The notes: generated from the sequence alone by a model not told the origin. 54,070 nt of DNA from Luteimonas terrae (GCF_004358165.1 NZ_SMTG01000010.1:1-54070), one strand, 5' to 3'. Shown: positions 1 to 9,384, counted from the stretch's first letter. Made by a program: numbers and translations.

Positions 1-100
1 CTGAAGGAACCATCAAGACCAGGTGGTTGATAGGCTGGGTGTGTAAGTACAGCAATGTATTGAGCTAACCAGTACTAATGATCCGTGCGGCTTGACCATA
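1..100 (+). rRNA. 23S ribosomal RNA, 3' end (partial)
   Basis: These bases match the conserved 3' terminus of bacterial 23S rRNA: the GGTGTGTAAG segment, then TTGAGCTAACC and TACTAATGA, ending near the GGCTTGACC terminal strand. The gene begins outside the window. The exact mature end is estimated to within a few bases by analogy with E. coli. About 160 bases of spacer separate it from the 5S gene, and I see no tRNA in that spacer. Confidence 0.95.
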
Positions 101-263
101 TAACCTCAAGTTGCTTCGTATATCGAAGCTCCTTGGCCCGACACGTTGAGTGTCCCAAATGTTCGCTACTTCCCAACCTGACGAGAGCGTGAGCGCTGTC
201 AGTCCCACTTTCGACTGGATCAATCCGTCGATAACCGGGCCGACCTGCGACCCTCCACCCTCT

Positions 264-378
264 CCCTGGTGACAATAGCTGTATGGAACCACCCGATCCC
301 ATTCCGAACTCGGAAGTGAAACGTACATGCGCCGATGGTAGTGTGCATCTAGCATGCGAGAGTAGGTCATCGCCAGGG
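264..378 (+). rRNA. rrf: 5S ribosomal RNA
   Basis: The complete 5S rRNA carries the conserved CCGAACTCGGAAGTGAAAC block and the GCCGATGGTAGTGTG block. Its ends pair as CCCTGG (264-269) with CCAGGG (373-378), which sets the boundaries. The length of about 115 nt is normal. It is the last rRNA of the operon and is followed at once by a strong terminator. Confidence 0.95.
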
Positions 379-390
379 TCTTTACCCAAA

Positions 391-420
391 ACCCCCGCCG
401 GTATACCGGCGGGGGTTTTT
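391..420 (+). terminator. Rho-independent terminator of the rRNA operon
   Basis: A perfect 12-bp inverted repeat (CCCCCGCCGGTA at 392-403, TACCGGCGGGGG at 404-415) is followed by five T residues. It lies 13 bases after the 5S gene and is the expected end of the rRNA transcript. The tRNA at 565 is therefore probably transcribed from its own promoter. Confidence 0.92.
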
Positions 421-564
421 CTTTGTGCGGAGAAAGTCCGGCAACGGCGGGAATATCGCGCCGACGCGATGAGAATCTGCGGTGCGTGGAGATCGAATCC
501 AGGATCGGCAAAGTCGCGCGCCCGATTCCCGCGCAGTGCCGCCCGCTTGCTACGATCCACACGC

Positions 565-640
565 GGGCCTATAGCTCAATGGTCAGAGCAGAGGACTCAT
601 AATCCTTTGGTTCCAGGTTCGAGTCCTGGTGGGCCCACCA
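565..640 (+). tRNA. tRNA-Ile2 (anticodon CAT, lysidine type)
   Basis: The cloverleaf is complete and includes an encoded CCA. The acceptor arm GGGCCTA (565-571) pairs with TGGGCCC (630-636), and the anticodon loop is CTCATAA. The CAT anticodon fits either methionine or the minor isoleucine tRNA. The acceptor stem has C4-G69 and C5-G68, the pairs known to be recognised by the lysidine synthetase TilS, and the sequence resembles E. coli ileX more than metT. I therefore prefer tRNA-Ile2, reading AUA after C34 is changed to lysidine. Elongator tRNA-Met is the alternative. A -10-like TACGAT lies at 551-556. Confidence 0.82.
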
Positions 641-777
641 TCTTTCTCTCCTGAAGCCGCCGGCATCCTTCGCTGACTGCGCGTCGTTGATACCGCCTCA
701 ACGGACGTTGTGTTTCGCAGTGCGCTTACAACCGCACCGTTACATTGCGCGTTACCTGAATACGATCCGGTGGCCGT

Positions 778-2292
778 GTGCGACGACGCGATGTACTGAG
801 AACCGCCATGGCGGCGCCGTTGCTTGGCGGCTGGTGGCCGATGCTGGCGGCTGCCGCGCGGACCGCGTCGCCAACGCCGTTCGGCGACGGCACGGTTGTC
901 GAGCTTGCCCGCGCGCTTGCGGCGAAAGCCTATGTCGCGCCCGATGCAACGCTGCCGCCCGCGCTGGCAGGCGCGAATTACGACCAGTACCGGGACTTCC
1001 GCTATCGCGCCGACAAGGCGCTCTGGCGGGACCTGCCCGGCGTCGATTTCCAGGCGCAGTTCTTCCATCGCGGCTTCCTGTTCAAGCCGCGCGTTGAGAT
1101 CCATGTCGTCGAGGATGCGCAGGCGCGCACCCTGCCGTTCTCGACCGCACTGTTCGACTACAGCCCCAACCCGACGCCGATGCTCGACGATGCGCTTGGC
1201 TTCGCGGGCTTCCGTCTGCATGCGCCGCTCAACAACCGGGCGTATTTCGACGAACTGTGTGTGTTCCTCGGCGCGAGCTACTTCCGCGCCGTCGGCAAGG
1301 GCCTTGCGTATGGACTGTCGGCGCGCGGTCTGGCGCTCGGCACTGGGGATCCCGCGCCGGAGGAATTCCCGGTATTCCGCGCCTTCTGGCTGCACCGGCC
1401 GGATCCGGGCAGTCGGGAGATCGTCGTCGATGCGCTGCTCGATGGCCCGAGCGTAGCCGGCGCCTACCGGTTCCGGATCACGCCCGGCGAGGACACGGTG
1501 TTCGATGTCGATGCGCGGCTATTCCCGCGGGTCGAGTTGGCGCATGCCGGCATCGCGCCATTGACGAGCATGTTCCAGTTCGATGCGTCGGACCGCACCG
1601 GGATCGACGACTACCGCCCCGCGGTCCACGATTCGGACGGGCTCGGGTTGCTGACCGGCACTGGCGAGCAGGTGTGGCGGCCATTGCACAACCCCGCGGC
1701 GATCCAGCACAGCGGCTTCCAGGACCGCGCGCCACGCGGCTTCGGGCTGATGCAGCGTAAGCGTGACTTCACCGATTTCCAGGATGCCGAGGCTGGTTAC
1801 GAGAAGCGTCCTTCAGCCTGGATCGAACCGCTCGGCGACTGGGGGGCGGGCGAGGTGCATCTGGTCGAGATTCCGACCGCGGACGAGTACCACGACAACA
1901 TCGTCGCGTTCTGGCGACCCGCCACGCCCCTTGCGGCGGGCGCGGAGAGTCGATGGCGCTACCGCCTGCACTGGACCGCCACGCACAGCTGGCTTGCGCC
2001 GCTCGCACTGGTGCAGGCGACCCGCATCGGCGCCAAGCCGGCTGGCGATCGCAGCAGCCGTCTGGTCGTGGTCGATTTCGCGGGCGGCACTGCCGGCGAT
2101 GCGCCGCAGATCGAAGTCGCCGCGTCGACGGGGCGCATCGCGAATCCCGTCGTGCATGCGCGCCCGGGCGGCGGCTGGCGCGCGGGCTTCGAGTTCTTGC
2201 CCGAGGCGGGCGCGACCAGCGAACTGCGGATGCGTCTGTTGCGGGGCGGTGCGCCGGTGTCGGAGACCTGGCTCTACCGGTGGAGCGCATGA
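778..2292 (+). CDS. opgD: Glucans biosynthesis protein D (periplasmic, Tat-exported)
   Basis: This 504-residue protein belongs to the OpgG/OpgD family, which acts in the periplasm on the backbone of osmoregulated periplasmic glucans made by OpgH. The N-terminus begins [11 protein letters not shown], a twin-arginine signal followed by a short hydrophobic stretch and an Ala-rich cleavage region near residue 25, as in E. coli OpgD. Family blocks include [16 protein letters not shown] and the C-terminal WLYRW. The start is GTG at 778; no ATG gives the Tat motif. The stop overlaps the opgH start (ATGA), so the two genes are translationally coupled. In E. coli opgH pairs with opgG; here an OpgD-type protein with a Tat signal holds that position. 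The identification is firm. Whether it trims, branches or exports the glucan is inferred from the family. Confidence 0.93.
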   Translation: MRRRDVLRTAMAAPLLGGWWPMLAAAARTASPTPFGDGTVVELARALAAKAYVAPDATLPPALAGANYDQYRDFRYRADKALWRDLPGVDFQAQFFHRGFLFKPRVEIHVVEDAQARTLPFSTALFDYSPNPTPMLDDALGFAGFRLHAPLNNRAYFDELCVFLGASYFRAVGKGLAYGLSARGLALGTGDPAPEEFPVFRAFWLHRPDPGSREIVVDALLDGPSVAGAYRFRITPGEDTVFDVDARLFPRVELAHAGIAPLTSMFQFDASDRTGIDDYRPAVHDSDGLGLLTGTGEQVWRPLHNPAAIQHSGFQDRAPRGFGLMQRKRDFTDFQDAEAGYEKRPSAWIEPLGDWGAGEVHLVEIPTADEYHDNIVAFWRPATPLAAGAESRWRYRLHWTATHSWLAPLALVQATRIGAKPAGDRSSRLVVVDFAGGTAGDAPQIEVAASTGRIANPVVHARPGGGWRAGFEFLPEAGATSELRMRLLRGGAPVSETWLYRWSA

Positions 2293-4178
2293 CCGCGCCC
2301 GACGGCGCGCGCATGCCGCCGGAAGCCGCGCTGGCGATGCCGATCCAGTCGCTGGGCAGCGGGCGGCTCGACACACGTCCATTGCGCAGTGCGCCCGTCG
2401 GCATGGCGTGGCGCCGCGGTTTCATCCTCTGCTTCACCGCCGCGCTCACCGTGCTGGCGACCTACCAGATCTGGTGGCTGCTGCGGATCGGCGGCATCGA
2501 TGTGCTGGAAGGCCTGATGCTCGCGGTTTTCGTGCCGCTGTTCGCATGGATCGCGCAGTCCTTCGCCAGTTCGCTGGCCGGCTTCGTGCTGGTGCTGAAG
2601 CGGCGCCCGGCGCGGCTGGGCATCGACCCGCGCGCACCGTTGCCGTCGCTGGCCGGCCGTACCGCACTGCTGATGCCGACGTACAATGAGGATCCCGAGC
2701 GCCTGCTCGCGGGTCTGCAGGCGATCGTCGAATCGCTGGCGGCAACCGGTCGCGGGGCGCATTTCGATCTGTTCGTGCTCAGCGACACGCGCAACCCGGA
2801 CATCCAGCAGCGTGAGCTCGTCGCGTTCGAGCGGCTGCGCGCGACCGTGCCCCAAGCGCGTCTGTACTACCGCCTGCGCGCGGACAACCGCGAGCGCAAG
2901 GCCGGCAACATCGCCGACTGGGTGCGCCGTTGGGGCGGCGCCTATCCGCAGTTCCTCATTCTCGACGCCGACAGCCTGATGACCGGCGACACGCTGGTGC
3001 GCCTGGCCGCGGCGATGGAGGCCAACGACGACGTCGCCCTGGTGCAGACGCTGCCGGTCATCGTCAACGGCGCGACGGTGTTCGCGCGCATGCAGCAGTT
3101 CTCCGGCCGGATGTACGGGCCGGTGATCGCGCATGGCGTTGCGTGGTGGCACGGCGCCGAGAGCAACTACTGGGGCCACAACGCGCTGATCCGCACCCGG
3201 GCGTTCGCCGCGCATGGTGGCCTGCCGGAGCTGCGCGGCACCACGCCGTTCCGCGGCACGGTGCTGAGTCACGATTTCGTCGAAGCGGCGCTGTTGCGTC
3301 GCGGCGGCTGGGCACTGCACATGATTCCCACGCTCGAGGGCAGCTACGAGGAAGGGCCGCCGACGCTGACCGACATGCTGGTGCGCGACCGGCGCTGGTG
3401 CCAGGGCAACCTGCAACATGGCGGTGTGCTGCCTGCGCGCGGTCTGCATTGGGTGAGCCGCTGGCATCTGCTGATCGGCATCGGCCATTACCTGACCGCG
3501 CCGCTGTGGGCGATGCTGGTGCTGGTCGGTCTGGCGATTCCCCTGCAGCACGGCGCATTCGCAGAAGGCATGACGCCCGCCGGCTACTGGATGGCGATCG
3601 ACGACGGTCGCTTCCTCGGCGTGTTCGTGCTGACGATGGTGCTGCTGTTCGCGCCGAAGATCTTTGGGTTCATCGCCACGCTGGCGAGCCGGCGCATGCG
3701 ACGCGGGTGCGGCGGTGCGCTGCGCGGCTCGATCAGCCTGCTGATCGAGAACGTGCTGGCCGCGTTGATGGCCCCGATCACGATGTACGTGCAGTCGCGC
3801 GGCGTTGCGGAAGTGCTGGCCGGCCGCGATTCGGGCTGGGATGCGCAGCAGCGCGACGACGGTCGCCAGACCTGGGGCGATCTGTGGCGCAACTATCGCG
3901 GCACCACGCTGCTCGGCGTGCTCATGGGGATCGGCGCCTGGCTGATGTCGCCGGTCCTGGCGCTGTGGATGTCGCCGATGATCATCGGACTGGTCGGCTC
4001 GATTCCGATCGTGAAACTGACGTCCTCGCGTACGGTGGGCCTCGCGCTGCAGCGCGTCGGCCTGTTCGCGACGCCCGAGGAACGCGCGCCGCCTGACGTG
4101 CTGGTGCGGGCGGGCGAGCTGCGCGGCGATCTGCATCTGGGCACGCCGGATCCCGAGGTGGAGACCGCGCACGGCTGA
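2289..4178 (+). CDS. opgH: Glucans biosynthesis glucosyltransferase H
   Basis: This 629-residue inner-membrane family 2 glycosyltransferase makes the beta-glucan backbone of periplasmic glucans from UDP-glucose. Visible marks are two N-terminal membrane segments (about residues 44-66 and 74-103), the start of the catalytic domain at [11 protein letters not shown] (128-137), the nucleotide-sugar-binding DAD at 226-228, the acceptor-side block [14 protein letters not shown], the [10 protein letters not shown] motif, and several C-terminal membrane segments. The start is ATG 2289, overlapping the opgD stop by four bases. The frame stays open upstream to 1953 only because it shadows opgD. Homologues are known in Xanthomonas as hrpM or mdoH. 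The protein is somewhat shorter than E. coli OpgH at the N-terminus. Confidence 0.95.
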   Translation: MTAPDGARMPPEAALAMPIQSLGSGRLDTRPLRSAPVGMAWRRGFILCFTAALTVLATYQIWWLLRIGGIDVLEGLMLAVFVPLFAWIAQSFASSLAGFVLVLKRRPARLGIDPRAPLPSLAGRTALLMPTYNEDPERLLAGLQAIVESLAATGRGAHFDLFVLSDTRNPDIQQRELVAFERLRATVPQARLYYRLRADNRERKAGNIADWVRRWGGAYPQFLILDADSLMTGDTLVRLAAAMEANDDVALVQTLPVIVNGATVFARMQQFSGRMYGPVIAHGVAWWHGAESNYWGHNALIRTRAFAAHGGLPELRGTTPFRGTVLSHDFVEAALLRRGGWALHMIPTLEGSYEEGPPTLTDMLVRDRRWCQGNLQHGGVLPARGLHWVSRWHLLIGIGHYLTAPLWAMLVLVGLAIPLQHGAFAEGMTPAGYWMAIDDGRFLGVFVLTMVLLFAPKIFGFIATLASRRMRRGCGGALRGSISLLIENVLAALMAPITMYVQSRGVAEVLAGRDSGWDAQQRDDGRQTWGDLWRNYRGTTLLGVLMGIGAWLMSPVLALWMSPMIIGLVGSIPIVKLTSSRTVGLALQRVGLFATPEERAPPDVLVRAGELRGDLHLGTPDPEVETAHG

Positions 4179-4180
4179 GG

Positions 4181-4213
4181 CGGATGCGGCGAGCGCTTAC
4201 ACTGCCGCATCCG
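4181..4213 (+). promoter_or_regulatory. Perfect inverted repeat with a -10-like hexamer in the loop
   Basis: CGGATGCGGC (4181-4190) and GCCGCATCCG (4204-4213) form a perfect 10-bp inverted repeat just after the opgH stop. The 13-nt spacer holds TACACT (4198-4203), a good -10 candidate for the esterase gene starting at 4231. There is no T-run, so this is not a classic terminator. It could be a weak terminator, an operator or chance. Confidence 0.4.
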
Positions 4214-4230
4214 TCATCCACTGGCCGCAC

Positions 4231-4917
4231 ATGTCCACGACGACCCCCGCACTGCTCGACTGCATCGAACACGAGACCGGCCCCGCGCCGGCCTGGAGCG
4301 TGCTCTGGCTCCACGGCCTCGGCGCCGACGGCCACGACTTCGTACCGGTCGTGCCCGAAGTGCTGCGACCGCACTGGCCGGCAATCCGCTTCGTGTTTCC
4401 GAACGCGCCGGTGCGCGCGGTGACGATCAACAACGGGGTGCGCATGCGCGCCTGGTACGACATCGTCGACTTCGATCTGGCCAATCGCGCCGACGAAGAC
4501 GGGGTGCTCGAATCGATCGCGCAGATCGATGCGCTGATCGCGCGCGAGGCAGAGCGCGGCGTGCCGGCATCGCGGGTGATCCTCGCGGGCTTTTCGCAGG
4601 GCGGCGCGGTGACGCTGGCCGCCGGCCTCCGCCGGAGCACGCCGCTCGCCGGTCTGGTCGGGCTGTCGACCTATCTGCCGGCTGCGCGCAACGCAGCGGC
4701 TGCGCTGGTCGAAGGCGCTGCGCGGCAACCGGTGTTCATGGCGCACGGCACGCAGGATCCGGTGGTGCCGCTTGCCGCTGGCCGGCAGAGCGCGGCATGG
4801 TTGCGAGAGGCCGGATTTGACGTTGCGTGGCACGAGTATCCGATGCCGCATTCGGTGTGCGCCGAAGAGATCGTCGATCTCGGCAACTGGTTCGACGCGC
4901 GCTTCGCGGCCGGCTGA
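4231..4917 (+). CDS. Carboxylesterase of the phospholipase/carboxylesterase family
   Basis: This 228-residue cytoplasmic alpha/beta hydrolase resembles bacterial carboxylesterase II and acyl-protein thioesterases. The nucleophile lies in GFSQGG (Ser122), with Asp176 in GTQDPVVP and His207 in MPHSV completing the triad. LHGLGADGHDF (27-37) supplies the oxyanion loop. Length and motif order are typical for the family. The natural substrate cannot be read from sequence; short-chain esters or lysophospholipids are usual. The gene ends two bases before the start of the histidine kinase gene (TGACGATG), so it is probably the first gene of that operon. Confidence 0.9.
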   Translation: MSTTTPALLDCIEHETGPAPAWSVLWLHGLGADGHDFVPVVPEVLRPHWPAIRFVFPNAPVRAVTINNGVRMRAWYDIVDFDLANRADEDGVLESIAQIDALIAREAERGVPASRVILAGFSQGGAVTLAAGLRRSTPLAGLVGLSTYLPAARNAAAALVEGAARQPVFMAHGTQDPVVPLAAGRQSAAWLREAGFDVAWHEYPMPHSVCAEEIVDLGNWFDARFAAG

Positions 4918-4919
4918 CG

Positions 4920-5993
4920 ATGGCCGCGCCGGCGCCCGACGGTCTCTGGCTGCCGGACCTGTGCCGGCTGCCACGTCTGCTGGCGATGCTGGGCCTGGCC
5001 CAGCTGACCGTCCTGGTGGTGTTGCTGGTGCCGCATCCCGCGGCGCCGTGGAACGTGTCCGCCTTCGTGTCCGCGAGCGGGTATGCCTTGTGGCTGGCGC
5101 TGTCGGTGTCCGTGCTGCTGTGCGCCTGCCGACGGCCACTGTCGAAATTTCCGGTGCGTCTGGGCGCGATCATCGCCGTCGCGCTCGCGATGGCGGTCGC
5201 CCTGATCGCTTCGGCCATCGTGCACGGCCTGTTCTCGAGCGTCGGCAGCGTGTCCGCGCTGCCGGGCTTCGGCCGGTTCGTCGGCGGCAGCGGCGCCGTG
5301 GTCGCGTTGCTGACGGCGATCGCGCTGCGCTACTTCTACGTCATCGACCGCTGGCAGGCGCAGGTCGCCGCGCATGCACGCGCCGAAGCGGATGCGCTGC
5401 AGGCGCGCATACGGCCGCACTTTCTGTTCAACAGCATGAACATGATCGCGACCCTGCTGCGGCGCGACCCGGTGGTCGCCGAACGCGCGGTGCTCGATCT
5501 GTCCGACCTGTTCCGCGCGGCCCTCGGCGCCGGTGAAGGCACCTCGACGTTGCGCGAGGAAGTATCGCTGGCCGAGCGCTATCTCTCGATCGAACAGCTG
5601 CGTCTGGGCGAGCGCCTGCGCGTGCACTGGGATCTGCATGAATCGCTGCCCTGGCAGTTGCCGATGCCCCGGCTGGTGTTGCAGCCGGTGCTGGAGAACG
5701 CCGTGCTGCACGGCATCTCGCGTCTGCCCGAGGGCGGCACGATCGATGTGCGGCTGTCGTTCGAGGCGGGGCTGCTGGAGATCGAAGTCGCCAACCCGTC
5801 GTTGCCGCCCGACGACGCGCCTGCCCAGGGCGCGGGCCACGCGCAGCGCAGCATCGCCCATCGGCTCGGATTCGCCTTCGGTCCGCGTGCGCGGATGCGC
5901 TACGGGTGGAACGACGGCCGCTATGCGTGCACCATCCAGGTGCCGGTGCCGACGGAAGGCGCCACGCCGGTCCCGGGAGGACGCACGCCATGA
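4920..5993 (+). CDS. algZ: Sensor histidine kinase of the AlgZ/LytS type
   Basis: This 357-residue membrane kinase has four predicted transmembrane segments in residues 20-140. A His_kinase domain follows with the phosphorylated histidine in IRPHFLFNSMN (His167), the signature of LytS/AlgZ kinases rather than classic HisKA kinases. The ATP-binding domain has the N-box LVLQPVLENAVLHGI. The C-terminal G-boxes look reduced, as is common in this family. The start ATG 4920 lies right after the esterase stop, and the gene overlaps algR by ATGA. Pairing with a LytTR regulator and downstream hemC matches the Pseudomonas algZ-algR-hemC order. The signal it senses is unknown; homologues control type IV pili and exopolysaccharide. 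Confidence 0.88.
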   Translation: MAAPAPDGLWLPDLCRLPRLLAMLGLAQLTVLVVLLVPHPAAPWNVSAFVSASGYALWLALSVSVLLCACRRPLSKFPVRLGAIIAVALAMAVALIASAIVHGLFSSVGSVSALPGFGRFVGGSGAVVALLTAIALRYFYVIDRWQAQVAAHARAEADALQARIRPHFLFNSMNMIATLLRRDPVVAERAVLDLSDLFRAALGAGEGTSTLREEVSLAERYLSIEQLRLGERLRVHWDLHESLPWQLPMPRLVLQPVLENAVLHGISRLPEGGTIDVRLSFEAGLLEIEVANPSLPPDDAPAQGAGHAQRSIAHRLGFAFGPRARMRYGWNDGRYACTIQVPVPTEGATPVPGGRTP

Positions 5994-6718
5994 AGGTGGT
6001 GATCGCCGACGACGAACCGCTCGCGCGCGAGCGCCTGCGCATGTTGCTGGCGCAGGAGTCCGGCATCGAGATCGTGGCCGAGGTCGGCGACGGGCGCAGC
6101 GCGCTGGAAGCCTGCGCCGCGCATGATCCCGCGCTGGTGCTGCTGGACATCGCGATGCCCGGCATCGACGGGCTGGAAGTCGCGCGCCATCTGAGCGCCT
6201 TCGAGCCGCGTCCGGCGGTGGTGTTCTGCACCGCATACGATGCGCATGCGCTCAAGGCCTTCGAAGCCGCCGCCGTCGATTATCTGGTCAAGCCGGTGCG
6301 CCCCGAACGCTTGCAGGCCGCCGTCGAACGCGCGCGCACCTTCACCGCCGGGCGCGAACACGGCGACGACGGACACGGCGACAAGCGCCGCACGCATCTG
6401 TGCGCGCGACTGCGCGGCAGCCTGCGTCTGATTCCGGTCGAGGACATCCGCTACCTGCAGGCCGAGGAGAAGTACGTCGTCGTGCACCACGCGCGTGGCG
6501 AGGATCTCGTCGAGGAATCGCTGAAATCGCTCGAGGACGAATTCGGCGACCGCTTCCTGCGCATCCATCGCAACTGCCTGGTCGCACGGCACGAGCTGGT
6601 CGAACTGCGCCGCGATCTCGACGGCCACGTGCATGCGGTGCTGCGCCACGGCGACAGGCCGCTGGAAGTCAGCCGTCGCTGCGTGCCGCAGCTGCGCGAC
6701 GCCGTCCGCACGCTGTAG
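5990..6718 (+). CDS. algR: LytTR-family response regulator, AlgR type
   Basis: This 242-residue DNA-binding response regulator has an N-terminal receiver domain with the acidic pair Asp7/Asp8, phospho-acceptor Asp53 in [11 protein letters not shown], and Lys in LVKPVRPE near residue 102. A C-terminal LytTR domain spans about residues 140-240 and contains the conserved [10 protein letters not shown] block. The ATG overlaps the algZ stop. In Pseudomonas the orthologue activates alginate and fimU/pilVWXYE genes; the targets here are unknown, and no alginate genes are in the window. A longer frame upstream shadows algZ. Confidence 0.93.
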   Translation: MKVVIADDEPLARERLRMLLAQESGIEIVAEVGDGRSALEACAAHDPALVLLDIAMPGIDGLEVARHLSAFEPRPAVVFCTAYDAHALKAFEAAAVDYLVKPVRPERLQAAVERARTFTAGREHGDDGHGDKRRTHLCARLRGSLRLIPVEDIRYLQAEEKYVVVHHARGEDLVEESLKSLEDEFGDRFLRIHRNCLVARHELVELRRDLDGHVHAVLRHGDRPLEVSRRCVPQLRDAVRTL

Positions 6719-6750
6719 GGCGGCGCCGCGCGAGGTCGGCGGCGATCGTC

Positions 6751-6756
6751 GATAAT
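6751..6756 (+). promoter_or_regulatory. -10-like element of hemC, leaderless spacing
   Basis: GATAAT ends exactly 6 bases before the hemC ATG at 6763. With usual spacing, transcription would start at or within the start codon, giving a leaderless mRNA. I see no clear Shine-Dalgarno sequence in the gap. The same geometry recurs at five other genes in the window. Confidence 0.6.
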
Positions 6757-6762
6757 GCGCGG

Positions 6763-7674
6763 ATGGATCGACTGCGCATCGCCACCCGCAAGAGTCCGCT
6801 CGCCCTGTGGCAGAGCGAGCACGTGGCCGCCGCCCTGCGCGCGCGCCACCCGTCACTCGAGGTGGAACTGGTGCCGCTGAGCACGCGCGGCGACGAAGTG
6901 CTGGATCGCTCGCTCGCGGCCATCGGCGGCAAGGGCCTGTTCCTCAAGGAACTGGAAATCGCCATGCAGGCCGGTGAGGCCGATTGCGCCGTGCATTCGC
7001 TCAAGGACGTGCCGATGGAACTGGAACCGGGCTTCGTGCTGCCGGCGATCCTCGCCCGCGCCGATCATGCCGACGGCTTTGTCAGCAACGCCTTCGACGG
7101 AATCGATGCGCTGCCCGCAGGTGCGCGGGTGGGCACGTCCTCGTTGCGGCGGCAGGCGCAGCTGCGGGCGCGCCGTCCCGATCTCGAACTCCGCGACCTG
7201 CGCGGCAACGTCAACACGCGTCTGGCGAAGCTCGATGCCGGCGACTACGACGCGATCGTGCTCGCCTGCGCCGGGCTGCAGCGCCTGGGACTCGACACCC
7301 GCATCCGCGCACGGCTCGACGCGCCCGACTGGTTGCCTGCGCCGGCGCAGGGGGCGATCGCGATCGAGTGTCGCGACGATGCGCCGCAGCTGCAGCGGTT
7401 GCTGGCGACGCTCGACGACGCGCCGACGCGCCGCTGCGTCGAGGCCGAGCGGGCGATGAACCGGGCACTGCACGGCAGCTGCCATGTGCCGGTCGCGGCG
7501 TTCGCGTGGCTCGACGGGGACCGGCTGCGGCTCGAAGGCCTGGTCGGCTCGGCGCAGGACGGGCGCGCCGTGCGCGCCGGTGGCGAATCGGCACATGCCG
7601 AAGGCGATGCGCTCGGTGCACGTGTCGCGTCGCTGTTGCTCGAGGCGGGAGCGGGCGCGTTCCTGCCGGGATAA
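6763..7674 (+). CDS. hemC: Porphobilinogen deaminase (hydroxymethylbilane synthase)
   Basis: This 303-residue cytoplasmic enzyme polymerises four porphobilinogen molecules into hydroxymethylbilane in heme synthesis. Visible features are [13 protein letters not shown] at the N-terminus, the catalytic Asp82 in HSLKDVP, Arg-rich substrate loops [11 protein letters not shown] and [10 protein letters not shown], and the dipyrromethane-attachment cysteine Cys240 in LHGSCHVP. Length matches the family (about 305-315). It follows algR, as in Pseudomonas, but has its own -10-like element. hemD is not next to it here; the next gene lies on the other strand. Confidence 0.97.
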   Translation: MDRLRIATRKSPLALWQSEHVAAALRARHPSLEVELVPLSTRGDEVLDRSLAAIGGKGLFLKELEIAMQAGEADCAVHSLKDVPMELEPGFVLPAILARADHADGFVSNAFDGIDALPAGARVGTSSLRRQAQLRARRPDLELRDLRGNVNTRLAKLDAGDYDAIVLACAGLQRLGLDTRIRARLDAPDWLPAPAQGAIAIECRDDAPQLQRLLATLDDAPTRRCVEAERAMNRALHGSCHVPVAAFAWLDGDRLRLEGLVGSAQDGRAVRAGGESAHAEGDALGARVASLLLEAGAGAFLPG

Positions 7675-7730
7675 GCGCGCGTTCGATTCGGTGATCTGTC
7701 CCGCGAGCACGCGTGGGATGCGACAGCGCC

Positions 7731-8435
7731 TCAGAACGTCCGGCGGATCTTGAGCGAGCCTTCGGTGTCGGTGCTGCCGCGTCCGCCGTTGCCCAGCGTG
7801 TCGTGGCGCAGTTCGAAATCCGAGCGCAGCGTCCACTGCGGAAACAGTTCGTAGTCGAACGCCATCGTCTGGCGCACAAAGGTGTTCTCGCGTCCGGTCT
7901 CCACCTGCACCTGCTGGGTGAAGGTCGCGCGCTTGCCCAGTTCCTGCCACAGCTGCAGCTGGCCGGTGGCGATCGGCCCCATCGCCGCGGTGCCGAAGTC
8001 GGTGTAGGGCTCGATGCGCACGCCGGTGCCGAATTCGATCTTCAGCGAGGTTTCGGGGCTGCGGATCGCTTCGAGGCCATAGCGCGTGTCCCACTTCACG
8101 TGGTTGCCGCTCGAATGGATCGACTCGCGGCTGGAAAACGGCGAGTGCAGGGAGACGAACCGGCGGTCGGGCAGTTTGACCAGCGGAAGAGAAACGGTCC
8201 GCGGGCGCACGCCCGGCGCTTTCGGCGCCCAGATGCGCTGACGGCCTGCGGCGGCATTCGCGCTCGCGGTCCATTCCTGGTCGCGGCAGTTGAGCCGGTA
8301 GCAGGGACGGCGCATCGGCACCTGCCGTGCGGCGACGGCGGCGATCGCAGGTTGCTCCGGTGCGGCCGGGAGCGGGTGGGTGTAGATCGGCAGGCCCGCA
8401 ATGGCCAGCCACCAGCCAGCAAGCATTTCAGCCAT
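7731..8435 (-). CDS. DUF481-like outer-membrane barrel protein
   Basis: The 234-residue product ends in alternating beta-strand patterns and a terminal phenylalanine (KIRRTF), the usual signal for outer-membrane barrel insertion. The C-terminal half (WDTRYGLEAIR, FGTGVRIEPYTDFG, ATFTQQVQVETGRENTFVRQ, WTLRSDFELRHDT) has the strand rhythm of DUF481/YdiY-type proteins. The N-terminus has a hydrophobic stretch (MLAGWWLAIAGLPIY) that may be a signal peptide, then a low-complexity linker holding two cysteines (CYRLNC). It converges on hemC with 56 bp between stops. Function is unknown; family membership is inferred from sequence appearance. Confidence 0.72.
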   Translation of the reverse strand: MAEMLAGWWLAIAGLPIYTHPLPAAPEQPAIAAVAARQVPMRRPCYRLNCRDQEWTASANAAAGRQRIWAPKAPGVRPRTVSLPLVKLPDRRFVSLHSPFSSRESIHSSGNHVKWDTRYGLEAIRSPETSLKIEFGTGVRIEPYTDFGTAAMGPIATGQLQLWQELGKRATFTQQVQVETGRENTFVRQTMAFDYELFPQWTLRSDFELRHDTLGNGGRGSTDTEGSLKIRRTF

Positions 8436-8515
8436 TCATGTAAGCGGTTACAGCCCCATTATGCCCAAGCGCATGTGGCGGTTGGCATCACGCACGTCGC
8501 CCGTCGAAGCAGGCT

Positions 8516-9331
8516 TCAGGATTCGTGACCGGCATCGCGCGCGTTGCCCTCGTCGAGGAACAGACGATGCTCCAGCAGCGCGGCGCCCAGCAGCGCGAGG
8601 GCGGACCCCAGCAGCAAGACCACGCCCGGCGCCCGGCCCCACAGCGCCAGCAGCCACGCCAGCAAGGGCGCCCCGGCGACCAGGGCGATGACGACGAACC
8701 GCGCGCGCCGCACGGCGGCATCGGGCGGGCGCCCCACCGCACGCCAGTACACGAGCTTGCACACCGCGAGGCAGGCCCCCAAACCGGTCAGCGTGGCGAG
8801 CATCGTGCGGCCGTCGTTGCCCGAGACGAACAGGCGATCCATCAGCAGGTAGAGCAGGGCCAGCCCCGTGGCCATGGCGAACAGCAGCTGCACCGGCAGC
8901 ACCAGCGGTTGGCGCCACGGTGCCGGCGCGGCGGGCGTCGCGAAACCACTGGCGATGGCGGCCACCGTCGCGAACGCAGCCAGCAGCACCAGCAAGCCTG
9001 CAGCGACCAGCGCCGGCCCGGCCGTCATCCATGCGCCCGTCGCCAGCAGCACGCCCAGCACCAGCGCGATCGCGAGCGTGCCCGTGGCCAGCAGCCAGAC
9101 GCGGCGTGGCCACCGCGGCGCGGCGCGGCGCGCGGATCGCTGCATCAGCAGCCCGGCGCCGAGCAGCGATCCGCCCGCCAGCAGACCCAACAGCTGCAAC
9201 TGGTGCAGGGTCGAGGCGCCATCGGGCCGCAGCTGCAGCAGCGCGGTCGTCATGCCGCTCCACATCAGCAGGCCGAGGCCGGTGTTGGCCGCCGGCACCG
9301 CGACGATCCCGAGCATCTGGCGCATCCGCAT
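8516..9331 (-). CDS. DmsC-like multi-span membrane protein
   Basis: The 271-residue protein consists almost entirely of hydrophobic helices (about eight) and ends in a short charged tail. Helix order and phrases such as MWSGMTTAL, LLVLLAAFATVAAIASGFA and PLVLPVQLLFAMATGLALLYLL resemble the dimethyl sulfoxide reductase anchor (DmsC) family, which passes electrons from menaquinol to a molybdoenzyme. No dmsA or dmsB lies nearby, so it may be an orphan or have another role. The start ATG at 9331 (MRMRQML) follows a GGGAC stretch; an internal ATG six bases on is possible. It is read in the same direction as the SLC13 permease, 53 bp downstream. Confidence 0.6.
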   Translation of the reverse strand: MRMRQMLGIVAVPAANTGLGLLMWSGMTTALLQLRPDGASTLHQLQLLGLLAGGSLLGAGLLMQRSARRAAPRWPRRVWLLATGTLAIALVLGVLLATGAWMTAGPALVAAGLLVLLAAFATVAAIASGFATPAAPAPWRQPLVLPVQLLFAMATGLALLYLLMDRLFVSGNDGRTMLATLTGLGACLAVCKLVYWRAVGRPPDAAVRRARFVVIALVAGAPLLAWLLALWGRAPGVVLLLGSALALLGAALLEHRLFLDEGNARDAGHES

Positions 9332-9384
9332 GTCCCGTCCCCTGGTCGCCGGGCAGGGTGCCACGCACGCCGGACGCTGCAAAG

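Noticed and set aside
65..562. Open frames across the 5S rRNA region
   Set aside because: They overlap structural RNA and its terminator.
1953..2288. A longer frame for OpgH, opening upstream of 2289
   Set aside because: It overlaps opgD in another frame, and the translation is arginine-rich and unlike OpgH.
7697..7726. Imperfect hairpin between hemC and the DUF481-like gene
   Set aside because: The stem has mismatches and no T-run on either strand, so it is not reported as a terminator.
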